A stretch of 64,000 nt of DNA from Rhizobium sp. CG5 (GTDB lineage: Bacteria; Pseudomonadota; Alphaproteobacteria; Rhizobiales; Rhizobiaceae), in contig NZ_JABAEF010000016.1 in NCBI RefSeq assembly GCF_023701945.1, forward strand, positions 1 to 64,000. Direction: 5' to 3'. The notes beneath the pieces were generated by a model, which was given only the letters and a program-made list of their open reading frames with translations, made no database searches and had not been told where the DNA came from. The position numbers and the translations under genes are program-made. Shown here in pieces: positions 26,417 through 33,825 of the stretch (position 1 is its first letter; every line of letters begins with the position of its first letter).

Positions 26417-27510
26417 CACAGGCCATCATCGCACCGGCCAGCAACGGCAAATTCAATCTCATCGAAATCGGGCGGGCGGTGGCCGCCATCCTGGTGGTGT
26501 TTCACCATACCGGCAGCCTGATGAGCCAGCCGCGGTTCTACGGCGCCGAACCCTTCCGGGGCCATTTCGAGAATTTCAACGTCGGCGTCGATTTCTTCTT
26601 CGTGCTCAGCGGCTTCATCATCACCTGGATCCACCGCGGCGATATCGGCCAGGCCGGCCGTGTCGGCAATTTTGCCCGCAAGCGATTCTTGAGAATTTTC
26701 CCGCCTTATTGGATCATCCTGATCTTTCTGGTAGTGCTCTATCAGGTCGTTCCGAATGCCGGTGTCGCGAGCCAGCGCGATCCCGTCAATATCCTGCTGT
26801 CGGTGTTTCTCCTTCCCTATACGGCTCAGCCGGTGCTGGGCGTCGCCTGGACGCTGACGCATGAGATTTTCTTCTATGGGCTGTTCGCTCTGGTCATTGC
26901 CGGCGGCCAGCGTTTGTTATGGCTGTTTCCGGCCTGGGCCCTGGCGATCATCGCCTGGAACCTCGGCCCGGCCGGGGTCGATCCGACGGGCCAGTATGCG
27001 CGGGATCATTTTCCGCTGTCCTTCATGCTGAGCGCCTTCAATCTGGAATTCCTGATGGGGGTTGCCGCCGCCGAAATCCTGCGGCTCAAGCGCATTCCGT
27101 ATCCGCTTCTGTTCGTGCTCACCGGGGTAGTCAGCTTCCTCGGGCTGATGTTGTTTGCCACCGAAATCCAGCACCATGCACTTTTCGGACGGATGGCTTT
27201 TGCCATCCCCTCGGTGCTGTTCGTCCTGGGGGCCGTGGAAATGGAGCGCCAAAAAAGCCTGCCGATCCCCAGGCTCCTGGCGCTGCTCGGTGCGGCATCC
27301 TACGCCATCTACCTCGTACATCCCGTGGCGCTGTCGTTTTTCCTGCAGGGCTTTTCGCGTCTCCTGGGAACAGACAACAGTCTCGAGATCATCTCGCTGG
27401 TGCTGGCTCTGCTGGCAACGGTGACGGGGGTTGTTTACCACATCGTGGTGGAGACCCCGGCAATATCCTTCTTCCGAAAAACCCTCAGATATAGTTGGCA
27501 ATCAAACTAG
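26413..27510 (+). CDS. Membrane acyltransferase, acyltransferase-3 family
   Basis: A 365-residue protein with about ten membrane segments and the family signature: IGRAVAAILVVFHHTG (catalytic His), NFNVGVDFFFVLSGFIITW, and KRFLRIFPPYW. Such enzymes move acetyl, succinyl or similar groups onto sugars, often on exported polysaccharides (OafA/ExoZ-like). The start overlaps the upstream GT stop by 4 nt. Together with the exported SGNH esterase it suggests an acyl-decorated polymer whose decoration can be removed. Confidence 0.88.
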   Translation: MTQAIIAPASNGKFNLIEIGRAVAAILVVFHHTGSLMSQPRFYGAEPFRGHFENFNVGVDFFFVLSGFIITWIHRGDIGQAGRVGNFARKRFLRIFPPYWIILIFLVVLYQVVPNAGVASQRDPVNILLSVFLLPYTAQPVLGVAWTLTHEIFFYGLFALVIAGGQRLLWLFPAWALAIIAWNLGPAGVDPTGQYARDHFPLSFMLSAFNLEFLMGVAAAEILRLKRIPYPLLFVLTGVVSFLGLMLFATEIQHHALFGRMAFAIPSVLFVLGAVEMERQKSLPIPRLLALLGAASYAIYLVHPVALSFFLQGFSRLLGTDNSLEIISLVLALLATVTGVVYHIVVETPAISFFRKTLRYSWQSN

Positions 27511-27578
27511 AGAAACCCGGTGTAGGCTGACGGGGAAATACAAGCTACAGCACAAGCTTGAATCGGGATGGAAAAGAC

Positions 27579-28901
27579 ATGAATTTGCCAGCGGGAAGAG
27601 TGCCAAAAAAAACATCGATGAACGTCATTGACTTCGTTACAGTATTTTTGCTTTTTTATTATATAGACTTCAGCTTTTATCCTCTTGAAAGTTATCTCTC
27701 GGGGGGAGAATCAGAAGTTGCGCTGCCGGTGCCTGTTACGACATTATCGCTTGTATTGGTATCGTTGCTTATATTTATTTATGTTGCAAAATCGAACGGC
27801 CGAGTAAAATTTCTTGGCGGCGTTTCTCTGATTTATATCTTTGTATTTTTTGCTTTCTTTTCTTTTGTGTGGTCGACTGATGCCGCTATGACGATAAAGC
27901 GCGCTCTGCGGTACTTGCCGACAATGACGTTGGGAATCGTCTTCGCGCAGTACTATCCATTGCGCAAGATCTTGCGCTTGATGGTTCTGGCCTTCTTCAT
28001 TTCCGCCTGTGTGGGCATCTTGCTCTCGGTCGCAGTTCCCACCCTGGGAATAAGCAGGATCGGCGGAGCCTATGAGGGCGCATGGCGTGGCGTCCAGGTG
28101 CATAAGAATTTCACCGGAGACATCATGGCGACCGGGATCCTGATATTGTTCGGTGCTTGGATGACGAAAAACCTATCGTCTTTGCTCGCGGCCGGCGCCG
28201 GGCTGCCGATGGCCCTGATGCTGATCATGTCGAGTTCGGGAACGGCGCTGATGGCAGCGGTGGCAGCAATCGCAGTATCCTTGTCGATTATCGCCATAAG
28301 ACCAATGCCGAAAAAGCTTCGCCCGATGCTCCTGGTCGCCCTGTTATGCTTTACTGTGGGGACGTTCCTCGCACTGTACATGAATATCGAGTTGTTTTTC
28401 GAAAATGCCGGACGCGATATGACCTTCACAGGTCGGACTTATATCTGGACGGCAGTCTGGGAAAAAATATGGGAGCATCCGATCATCGGCGAAGGTTACG
28501 GAATGTGGTCCAGCCCCAATAACAATGCGAATCTCTGGATCAAGATGATGTCCGGAGACATGGGGACCGCACATTCCCACAATACCTGGCTGGATGTATG
28601 GCTCCAGCTCGGCATCGTGCCCCTCGGGATCATTGTCTATTGCTGTGTCTACATGTTGTTCGCATCGGTCTATCGACTGCTGTGGTGCGGCGACAACGAG
28701 GCGGTCATATACATCGCGCTAGCTGTCTACATCTGGATCAGATCCTTTTTCGAGATCCAGTTTACAGACCCTTGGATGGCGGGAATTTTCTGGCTTACGT
28801 GGAGCCTGACCAGGTTGAAGGTTACCAAACCCCGCGTGGCCGGGCGTGGAGCGCTTCCTCATCCTCGTCATCGGAATATGAGAATGCCTTCACTGGCGTG
28901 A
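27579..28901 (+). CDS. Wzy/O-antigen ligase-like polymerase
   Basis: A 440-residue polytopic protein with about eleven membrane segments and a large loop ending in the AHSHNTWLDVWLQLG segment seen in O-antigen ligase/polymerase (PF04932) proteins. It should polymerise repeat units on the periplasmic face. ATG at 27579 behind GGAAAAG; a TTG at 27558 is possible. The first 300 bases (27.6-27.9 kb) are markedly A/T-rich compared with flanking genes, as often seen for wzy genes acquired by transfer, although hydrophobic Phe/Ile/Leu codons contribute. Confidence 0.85.
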   Translation: MNLPAGRVPKKTSMNVIDFVTVFLLFYYIDFSFYPLESYLSGGESEVALPVPVTTLSLVLVSLLIFIYVAKSNGRVKFLGGVSLIYIFVFFAFFSFVWSTDAAMTIKRALRYLPTMTLGIVFAQYYPLRKILRLMVLAFFISACVGILLSVAVPTLGISRIGGAYEGAWRGVQVHKNFTGDIMATGILILFGAWMTKNLSSLLAAGAGLPMALMLIMSSSGTALMAAVAAIAVSLSIIAIRPMPKKLRPMLLVALLCFTVGTFLALYMNIELFFENAGRDMTFTGRTYIWTAVWEKIWEHPIIGEGYGMWSSPNNNANLWIKMMSGDMGTAHSHNTWLDVWLQLGIVPLGIIVYCCVYMLFASVYRLLWCGDNEAVIYIALAVYIWIRSFFEIQFTDPWMAGIFWLTWSLTRLKVTKPRVAGRGALPHPRHRNMRMPSLA

Positions 28902-28945
28902 GCTTTGCTTTGTGAAAGAACAGGATTGGCGGGAAAGGAAATAAC

Positions 28946-29992
28946 GTGAAGATCATGGTGGCCCCGAATGCTCGAGGCGGAATGCGCAGTGTCGTGGAAG
29001 CCTATGAACGCGATGGTTTCCTGCAGCAGGAGGACATGCGGGTCATCCACTCCTATGATGAAGGGAGTTTTTCCAAGCGGCAGATCATCTTCCTGAAAGC
29101 CTTGTCGAGCTACATCCGTTTGCTGGCGACGCAAAAGGTCGAACTGGTCCATATCCACGCCGCCATGCGCGGCAGCTTCTGGCGCAAGGCCATCTTCTCG
29201 ACCATTGGCCGCCTGTTTGGGCGCCCCGTCGTGCTGCATCTGCACGGCTCTGAAATGAAGCCCTTTTACGCGTCGCAGAAGCCCTTTGCGCAGCGGCTGA
29301 TCCGGCACCAGCTGGAAAAAGCCAATTCCGTCATCGTTCTTTCGCAGAGCTGGGCCGATTTCGTCGGTGGCATTGCGCCGGCCGCAAAAATCGACGTGCT
29401 GCCCAATTATGTCAGGGTTCCGACTGTTGCAACCGGCGATGAAAAGCCGGTGGTCAACGTGCTCTTCCTGGGGCTGGTCGGGACGCGCAAGGGAACCTAT
29501 GACCTGATCGAGGCCTTCGCCAAGGTTCACGCCCGCCATCCCGACGCCAAACTGATCATCGGCGGAAACGGCGAGACGGAGCGCGCCCAGCAGGCGATCG
29601 ACGGTCTCAAGCTGCGCGACGTGGTGACACTGGCCGGCTGGGTCGATGAACAGGGCAAAAAAGTCTTGCTGGCCAGCAGCTCGATCTATGTCCTGCCCTC
29701 CTACAATGAGGGACTGCCGGTCAGCGTGCTGGAGGCCATGGCCGCCGGGCTGGCAACGATCACCACAAGGGTTGGCGGCATTCCGGAACTGATCACGGAC
29801 GGTGTCGACGGATTGCTGATCGATCCCGGCGATATCGATGGTCTTGCAGAGCGCATCTCGTCGCTGATTGCCGATCCGCATCGCCGCAAGGAACTCGGCG
29901 ACGCCGGACAGAAGCGCATTGCCGATGCCTATAGCGACCAGATCATTCTGCCGCGGCTGCATGCCATCTATGAACACGTGAAGTCGTCGTAA
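28946..29992 (+). CDS. Glycosyltransferase family 4 (GT-B) enzyme
   Basis: A 348-residue GT4 enzyme. Visible: APNARGGMRSVVEAY near the N-terminus, VELVHIHAAMRGSFWRK, HLHGSE, the donor-domain start VLFLGLVGTRKGTYDLIEAF, and PSYNEGLPVSVLEAMAAGLA with the E-x7-E motif. GTG start at 28946 with GGGAAAGGAA 5 nt upstream. It is the last gene of the plus-strand polysaccharide run, followed by a long hairpin. Confidence 0.87.
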   Translation: MKIMVAPNARGGMRSVVEAYERDGFLQQEDMRVIHSYDEGSFSKRQIIFLKALSSYIRLLATQKVELVHIHAAMRGSFWRKAIFSTIGRLFGRPVVLHLHGSEMKPFYASQKPFAQRLIRHQLEKANSVIVLSQSWADFVGGIAPAAKIDVLPNYVRVPTVATGDEKPVVNVLFLGLVGTRKGTYDLIEAFAKVHARHPDAKLIIGGNGETERAQQAIDGLKLRDVVTLAGWVDEQGKKVLLASSSIYVLPSYNEGLPVSVLEAMAAGLATITTRVGGIPELITDGVDGLLIDPGDIDGLAERISSLIADPHRRKELGDAGQKRIADAYSDQIILPRLHAIYEHVKSS

Positions 29993-30003
29993 CTTGGCAC
30001 GAC

Positions 30004-30054
30004 ACCCAGTCTCGATGATGGGGGCCCTATAGGTCCTCTCATCGAGACTTGGGT
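30004..30054. terminator. Long hairpin between convergent polysaccharide genes
   Basis: Arms ACCCAGTCTCGATGA and TCATCGAGACTTGGGT pair almost perfectly over more than 14 bp with a GC-rich centre. It lies between the plus-strand GT4 gene (stop 29992) and the minus-strand PssE-like gene (stop 30080), so it probably terminates both; the U-tract is poor. Confidence 0.65.
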
Positions 30055-30079
30055 CTAAGTCCGTGCCGCGCGGCTCTCG

Positions 30080-30583
30080 TCAGGAAATGGAGGCTCTGGG
30101 CCTTTGCAGACCGCTGGTGAAATGCCGGATGCCGTTGAGCAAACCGGCACGGTCCGGCGATTCATCGATCGGCGCGGGCGCTTCGAGGTTCGGCAAGGAC
30201 AAGACGTCCCGTAGCATATCGGCATTCTCGACCGGATATATTCCAGCCTTGCCACCCAGCTGCTGGCAGGTTGCCAGCTGGTGATCATTGCGGTGTTCGC
30301 CGAATTTTGCCTGGCGGGGGAAGACGATAATCGGCTTGCCATGTTTGCGCGCCGTCAGGATCGTCCCGATCCCAGCATGCGATACGATGACCCTTGCGGA
30401 GGCAAACTTCTGCTCGAACTCCTTGGGATTCATGGTCAAGCAATGGGCAAAATTCTGGGGAATATAGCCGGCAGCCTTGCCGATCTGCCCGAATATGTCC
30501 TCGTCGGAAGACGCAGCATAGGCGTCCATCTCTCGCACAAGGCGATCGAAGGGCAGCTGTGTTCCAATGGTCAGCAGGATCAT
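30080..30583 (-). CDS. Alg13/PssE-like glycosyltransferase subunit (donor-binding half)
   Basis: A 167-residue protein resembling the C-terminal half of a GT28-type glycosyltransferase: MILLTIGTQLPFDRLVREMD, then VIVSHAGIGTILTARKHGKPIIVFPR and EHRNDHQLATC. In Alg13/Alg14 and bacterial PssE/PssD or EpsF/EpsE pairs this half binds the nucleotide sugar while the partner anchors it at the membrane. It overlaps the upstream Alg14-like gene by 4 nt (ATGA, 30580-30583), the arrangement expected for a two-subunit enzyme. Confidence 0.87.
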   Translation of the reverse strand: MILLTIGTQLPFDRLVREMDAYAASSDEDIFGQIGKAAGYIPQNFAHCLTMNPKEFEQKFASARVIVSHAGIGTILTARKHGKPIIVFPRQAKFGEHRNDHQLATCQQLGGKAGIYPVENADMLRDVLSLPNLEAPAPIDESPDRAGLLNGIRHFTSGLQRPRASIS

Positions 30584-31044
30584 AGAACGCTTCCGTAGTA
30601 TTTTGGCCCGTTATCCGTGGCCAGATGCCGCCATTGCGTCAGCCACAGATCGGCGATCTTGCCGGCAAATTTGCCGCTAAGGGATAGTCTCTCGGAATTC
30701 GCGACGCTATCGAGCCAGATCGTCCTGGCCCCGAATACTTTGCCGATGGCCAGCGCCAGAATTCCAGGCGCGGCGCCGGTCGAAATGATCACATCGGGTT
30801 TTTCTTGGTGGATGATGCGGAATATACCCAGCGCGCATTGCACCGTCGCAAAGATCTTGTCGCGATTGCAGTCGGCGACGAGATAGGCTGGAGAAACGCC
30901 GGACTTTTCCGCCAGTCCATCGATCGTGTTGGCAAAGGCAACATGGGCGCCCTCGAAGCTCGCCACAACAAGCATCAGCTGTTCCCAATGGCCGCCGCCA
31001 GAGGAGACGGCGAGAACCCGCAATATCGGATCTTTATCTGTCAA
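30580..31044 (-). CDS. Alg14/PssD-like glycosyltransferase subunit (acceptor/membrane half)
   Basis: A 154-residue partner of the PssE-like protein: VLAVSSGGGHWEQL at the N-terminus, a hydrophobic middle, and VIISTGAAPGILALAIGKVFG then WLDSVANSERLS, as in Alg14/PssD proteins. The start is TTG at 31044 with GGAAG 6 nt upstream. Together the pair probably adds a sugar (often glucuronic acid in rhizobial PssDE) to a lipid-linked intermediate. The pair is on the opposite strand from the other polysaccharide glycosyltransferases. Confidence 0.87.
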   Translation of the reverse strand: MTDKDPILRVLAVSSGGGHWEQLMLVVASFEGAHVAFANTIDGLAEKSGVSPAYLVADCNRDKIFATVQCALGIFRIIHQEKPDVIISTGAAPGILALAIGKVFGARTIWLDSVANSERLSLSGKFAGKIADLWLTQWRHLATDNGPKYYGSVL

Positions 31045-31582
31045 AGGGATCTTCCTTCGTTACCCATCTGATGACCCGAATAGGCACCAAGATTACGACA
31101 CGAGCAGAATACTTTTCCACTCAGCGACATTGCCGCACTGCGCAGAGGTTATAGCGAAGACACCATTCACCATCCCGCAATGCTCACTCGCCCTCCCAAG
31201 CTCTCCCAGAAAACATAGTGCGTGCAAAATTCTCAAGACTTATATTTCGCAACTGCGAAAGACTATTAATATGATTAGTTTTGGCAGGCAAGTCAGGAAA
31301 TAGCCAGATCCGCTAGGAATCGCGATTATTTTCGGAATGTTGCAGACATAACGAAAACATGGCCGAATATATTTCAGTAGTAACTGAAATAATTATTCTA
31401 CCGTTGGATTGGTACAGGGGCTGATGGACACGAAATAGGTGTGGCTTCTCTCAAAAAGAAAGCCCCTGGCGCGTAAACATAGGATCAAATGATCTTCGGA
31501 AGCGTAAATCTGCTCGCTCGCAATTTTTGAGCGATGAATGTCAAGTCATGCAATCATCGACGTCCGTCGCGACCCCAGGGGT
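31045..31582. other. A/T-rich intergenic region with one operator-like palindrome
   Basis: 538 nt upstream of the Alg14-like gene, holding no gene I can support. It is clearly A/T-richer than the surroundings. A palindrome lies at 31370-31391. It marks the right boundary of the polysaccharide cluster. Confidence 0.6.
31370..31391. repeat. Perfect palindrome, possible operator
   Basis: Arms TATTTCAGT and ACTGAAATA (9 bp, perfect) around a 4-nt spacer in non-coding DNA, about 325 nt upstream of the Alg14-like start. It has no T-run, so a protein-binding site is more likely than a terminator. The factor is unknown. Confidence 0.45.
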
Positions 31583-31798
31583 TCAACGGGACGTGCCGTG
31601 GGTCTGATAACACCCGCGAATGTGATGCTGATAGAAATTTCCCGGCGACGGCGAGGCGATCAGCACCTCATAGGTCGTCGCTGGAACCTCGCGAAAGATC
31701 TTCTTGCGCCCGTCTTTGAAATATACGTGAAGTGTCTTGCTCGCTGCTTCATATTGAGCGGCGCCGACAACGGAAGACTGAAGTTCAACTTTGACCAT
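31583..31798 (-). CDS. KTSC-domain protein
   Basis: A 71-residue protein matching the KTSC domain (PF13619) throughout: an SSVVGAAQYEAASKTLHVYF opening, KIFREVPATTYEVLIA, then SPSPGNFYQHHIRGCY. KTSC domains occur alone or fused to nucleic-acid-acting proteins; their role is not established. ATG at 31798 with AAGGG upstream (TTG at 31801 also possible). It is a single gene between two long non-coding stretches. Confidence 0.8.
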   Translation of the reverse strand: MVKVELQSSVVGAAQYEAASKTLHVYFKDGRKKIFREVPATTYEVLIASPSPGNFYQHHIRGCYQTHGTSR

Positions 31799-32230
31799 CA
31801 AGTGACCCTTAAACTTCTCCCAACAGTATTAAGCCAGACATTCACCCGAATGGTCAAGGGTCATCTTAACATAAATTTAACCACAACGCCGTTCGCTGAC
31901 GGCGATGGTGCGCAATAAGAGCAGTAAAACCAGAGAGTTGCGGGTGCGGCTCCGACGTGGCTTATAAGGAAAAGGGCGAGCCGACATGTCGGCTCGCCCT
32001 CCCATGGCGCGGTCCTTCTCAAGCTCCGACCTCGCTTCGCAGCGTGAAGGACGCGCGCATACCGTCGACCGGATCACTCCGATTCAATCCTTCGCCGGGG
32101 CGAACACCGATAATCGGTCATGCAGGGCGTCTCAGACGCATCAAACCTGCCAGTCTCGATTTTGTTCCAGAGGGAGACGGGATTTATGACCTTGTGTGCG
32201 GGTGTCGACCATTGGCCAAGACCCGTAGCC
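31799..32230. other. Non-coding region with structured repeats
   Basis: 432 nt without a supportable gene. It contains the 28-bp palindrome at 31973-32000. Next to it a nested hairpin spans 32007-32058: arms GCGCGGTCCTTC and GAAGGACGCGCGC, with an inner hairpin CGCT-TCGC-AGCG at 32033-32044. This looks like a rhizobial palindromic intergenic element and/or the 3' end of the phosphoribosyltransferase transcript. Confidence 0.55.
31967..32000 (-). terminator. 28-bp perfect palindrome, probable minus-strand terminator
   Basis: AGGGCGAGCCGACA (31973-31986) is the exact reverse complement of 31987-32000. Read on the minus strand the hairpin is followed by TTTTCC, giving a plausible rho-independent terminator for the phosphoribosyltransferase operon that ends at 32231. 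Confidence 0.65.
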
Positions 32231-32938
32231 TCAGTTGAGCAGCACGGCCGCCCGGCTCAGCATCTGGTTGACCACATCGTCGTCCGGAGCCTCGGCACTG
32301 CCATAAAACTCTCCGACCTTCGATGCCGTGTCCAGAACGTGGATGGCTGTCAGTCCGTCGACTTTCGGTCGCAGAAGCGCCATCGCCTTGTCCGAGGCCA
32401 CCGGCACGGCAAGGTGGATCGATTTCGGATTGGCCTTGCGGATGGCGACGATGGCGGCACGAAGCGTGATGCCGGTCGTCACGCCATCATCGACCAGGAC
32501 CACGTCGCGACCCTTGAGGTCGATGGCGGGCGCCGTGCCCCGGTACATCCGCCAGCGCCGCTCGGCCTCTACCAGTTGGTGCTGGCGCTCGTCCTCCAGA
32601 TATCCGGGCGGGATCGTGAACTGCCCAACGCGATCATCATCCAGCACGGTGTGTGGTTCTGGACCATAGACCACCGCGCCGATGCCCATGTCCGGATGGC
32701 CGGGTGCCGCGATGCGGCGCACGATCAGCAGATCGAGCGGTGCGCCAAGCCGTTTGGCCACTTCGATGGCCACCGGCACGCCACCACGGGGGACGCCCAG
32801 TACGATGGGCCGGTCGAGATCATCCGCCTGCATCAAGAGGGCCAACTGCCGTCCCGCCTCGGTCCGGTCTGCGAAGAGGACGTTGGCGACCGAAGGTCCT
32901 TCGCCGGCCGGGTTCGGATCGTGAGGCTCTGGTTGCAT
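32231..32938 (-). CDS. Phosphoribosyltransferase-domain protein
   Basis: A 235-residue protein with a type I PRTase fold: the PRPP-binding loop VVLVDDGVTTGITLRAA, an upstream VLGVPRGGVPVAIEVAKRL strand-loop, and a flexible hood region between. Proteins of this type (COG1926) are often in stress gene sets and sometimes fused to hydrolases; the base substrate is unknown. ATG at 32938 has GGAGGAG 8 nt upstream; an in-frame ATG at 32965 is less likely. It is 34 nt downstream of the 118-residue gene and probably shares its EcfG promoter. Confidence 0.82.
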   Translation of the reverse strand: MQPEPHDPNPAGEGPSVANVLFADRTEAGRQLALLMQADDLDRPIVLGVPRGGVPVAIEVAKRLGAPLDLLIVRRIAAPGHPDMGIGAVVYGPEPHTVLDDDRVGQFTIPPGYLEDERQHQLVEAERRWRMYRGTAPAIDLKGRDVVLVDDGVTTGITLRAAIVAIRKANPKSIHLAVPVASDKAMALLRPKVDGLTAIHVLDTASKVGEFYGSAEAPDDDVVNQMLSRAAVLLN

Positions 32939-32972
32939 GGTCGTCTTCTCCTCCAAGAGATGCAAAAGCTGG

Positions 32973-33329
32973 TTACGGCCTGTTTGTGTCAGAGCCCCCG
33001 ACTGTGGTCGACGAAGTCACCGATACCGGATCGCTGGCCGGGAAGGAGTCCTGCAACCCTTCGTCCAGCTGGCTTTCCATCTCTTCTTCGTCGCGCGATT
33101 GCCTGGCGCTCGGATGGGCTTCCAGATCCACGGCGTTGGTCATGTCGCCATCGCAAACCTCGCGCATGAGGTCACGGGCCTTTTCCAAGGCGTTCTGCCG
33201 GTTAAGGTCGCCGCCTTCAGTGGCGCGCAGCTGGACCGAAATCACCTCGCCGCCGTCGCCGACGAATTCGACCGTAAAGCCGCGTTTGCCGCCCTGTTCG
33301 GCGTGAACCTGCGTCCCGAGAAGTTGCAT
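32973..33329 (-). CDS. Hypothetical protein with SFPASDP-type motif
   Basis: A 118-residue protein. The first 55 residues look like a small alpha/beta domain (FTVEFVGDGGEVISVQL...ALEKARDLMREV). The C-terminal part is acidic and ends with LDEGLQDSFPASDPVSVT, a short motif I recognise from many small alphaproteobacterial stress proteins; its role is unknown. ATG at 33329 behind CAGGAG. An exact EcfG promoter (33361-33385) precedes it by 31 nt, so it is very likely part of the general stress regulon. Confidence 0.75.
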   Translation of the reverse strand: MQLLGTQVHAEQGGKRGFTVEFVGDGGEVISVQLRATEGGDLNRQNALEKARDLMREVCDGDMTNAVDLEAHPSARQSRDEEEMESQLDEGLQDSFPASDPVSVTSSTTVGGSDTNRP

Positions 33330-33360
33330 GACAATGCTCCTGTTATACTTGCAGAAATAG

Positions 33361-33385
33361 AACGTGCCGCGGGAGATATTGTTCC
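33361..33385 (-). promoter_or_regulatory. EcfG-type promoter of the 32973-33329 / 32231-32938 operon
   Basis: On the minus strand GGAAC (33381-33385), 16 nt, CGTT (33361-33364): an exact match, 31 nt upstream of the ATG. Confidence 0.8.
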
Positions 33386-33502
33386 ACTAACAGCCCCCGC
33401 ACCTAACGATCCAGATCACGTGACAGTCTGCGTGTTGACCATGACGGAACACCATCTGCATCAAGCCTTCCCCGCACTGCAAAAAAAACGCTCCCGAAGC
33501 CT

Positions 33503-33528
33503 GGAACCGTATTGCCGGAAACGGCGTT
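33503..33528 (+). promoter_or_regulatory. EcfG-type promoter of the DUF2934-glgA operon
   Basis: GGAAC (33503-33507), 17 nt, CGTT (33525-33528): an exact match, 28 nt upstream of the ATG at 33557. It diverges from the 33361-33385 promoter, giving two stress promoters 120 nt apart. Confidence 0.8.
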
Positions 33529-33556
33529 GAGTGTGTGCTGAACTGGGGATGAACGG

Positions 33557-33823
33557 ATGACGGAAACCGAAGCTGAATGGATCGAAAAGCGCGCCTACGC
33601 CTTATGGGAAGAGGAGGGCCGGCCCCATGGTCGCGATTCCGCCCACTGGCAGACGGCGCACCAGGAATATCTTGCCATGGCAGAGGGTGCCCGCAAGGCC
33701 AAGGATGGAACCCGCCGGCGCGTTGCCGCGGCAGCCTTGGCTGAACCAGCCGACCCGGCGGAGCCAACGGTTACAGCCGCGCCGAAGCCTTCTGCGAAGT
33801 CGAAACAAACCGGAAAGGAATGA
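33557..33823 (+). CDS. DUF2934 small protein
   Basis: An 88-residue protein whose N-terminal 40 residues match DUF2934 (IEKRAYALWEEEGRPHGRDS, AHWQTAHQEYL). The rest is an Ala/Pro/Lys-rich, probably disordered tail. DUF2934 proteins often accompany glycogen and trehalose genes in rhizobia; the function is unknown. Its stop overlaps the upstream-most possible glgA start (33820), so it is co-translated with glgA under the EcfG promoter. Confidence 0.85.
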   Translation: MTETEAEWIEKRAYALWEEEGRPHGRDSAHWQTAHQEYLAMAEGARKAKDGTRRRVAAAALAEPADPAEPTVTAAPKPSAKSKQTGKE

Positions 33824-33825
33824 CC

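Noticed and set aside
31359..31424. 21-codon ATG frame containing the palindrome
   Set aside because: No ribosome-binding site and no supporting context; the palindrome explains the sequence better.
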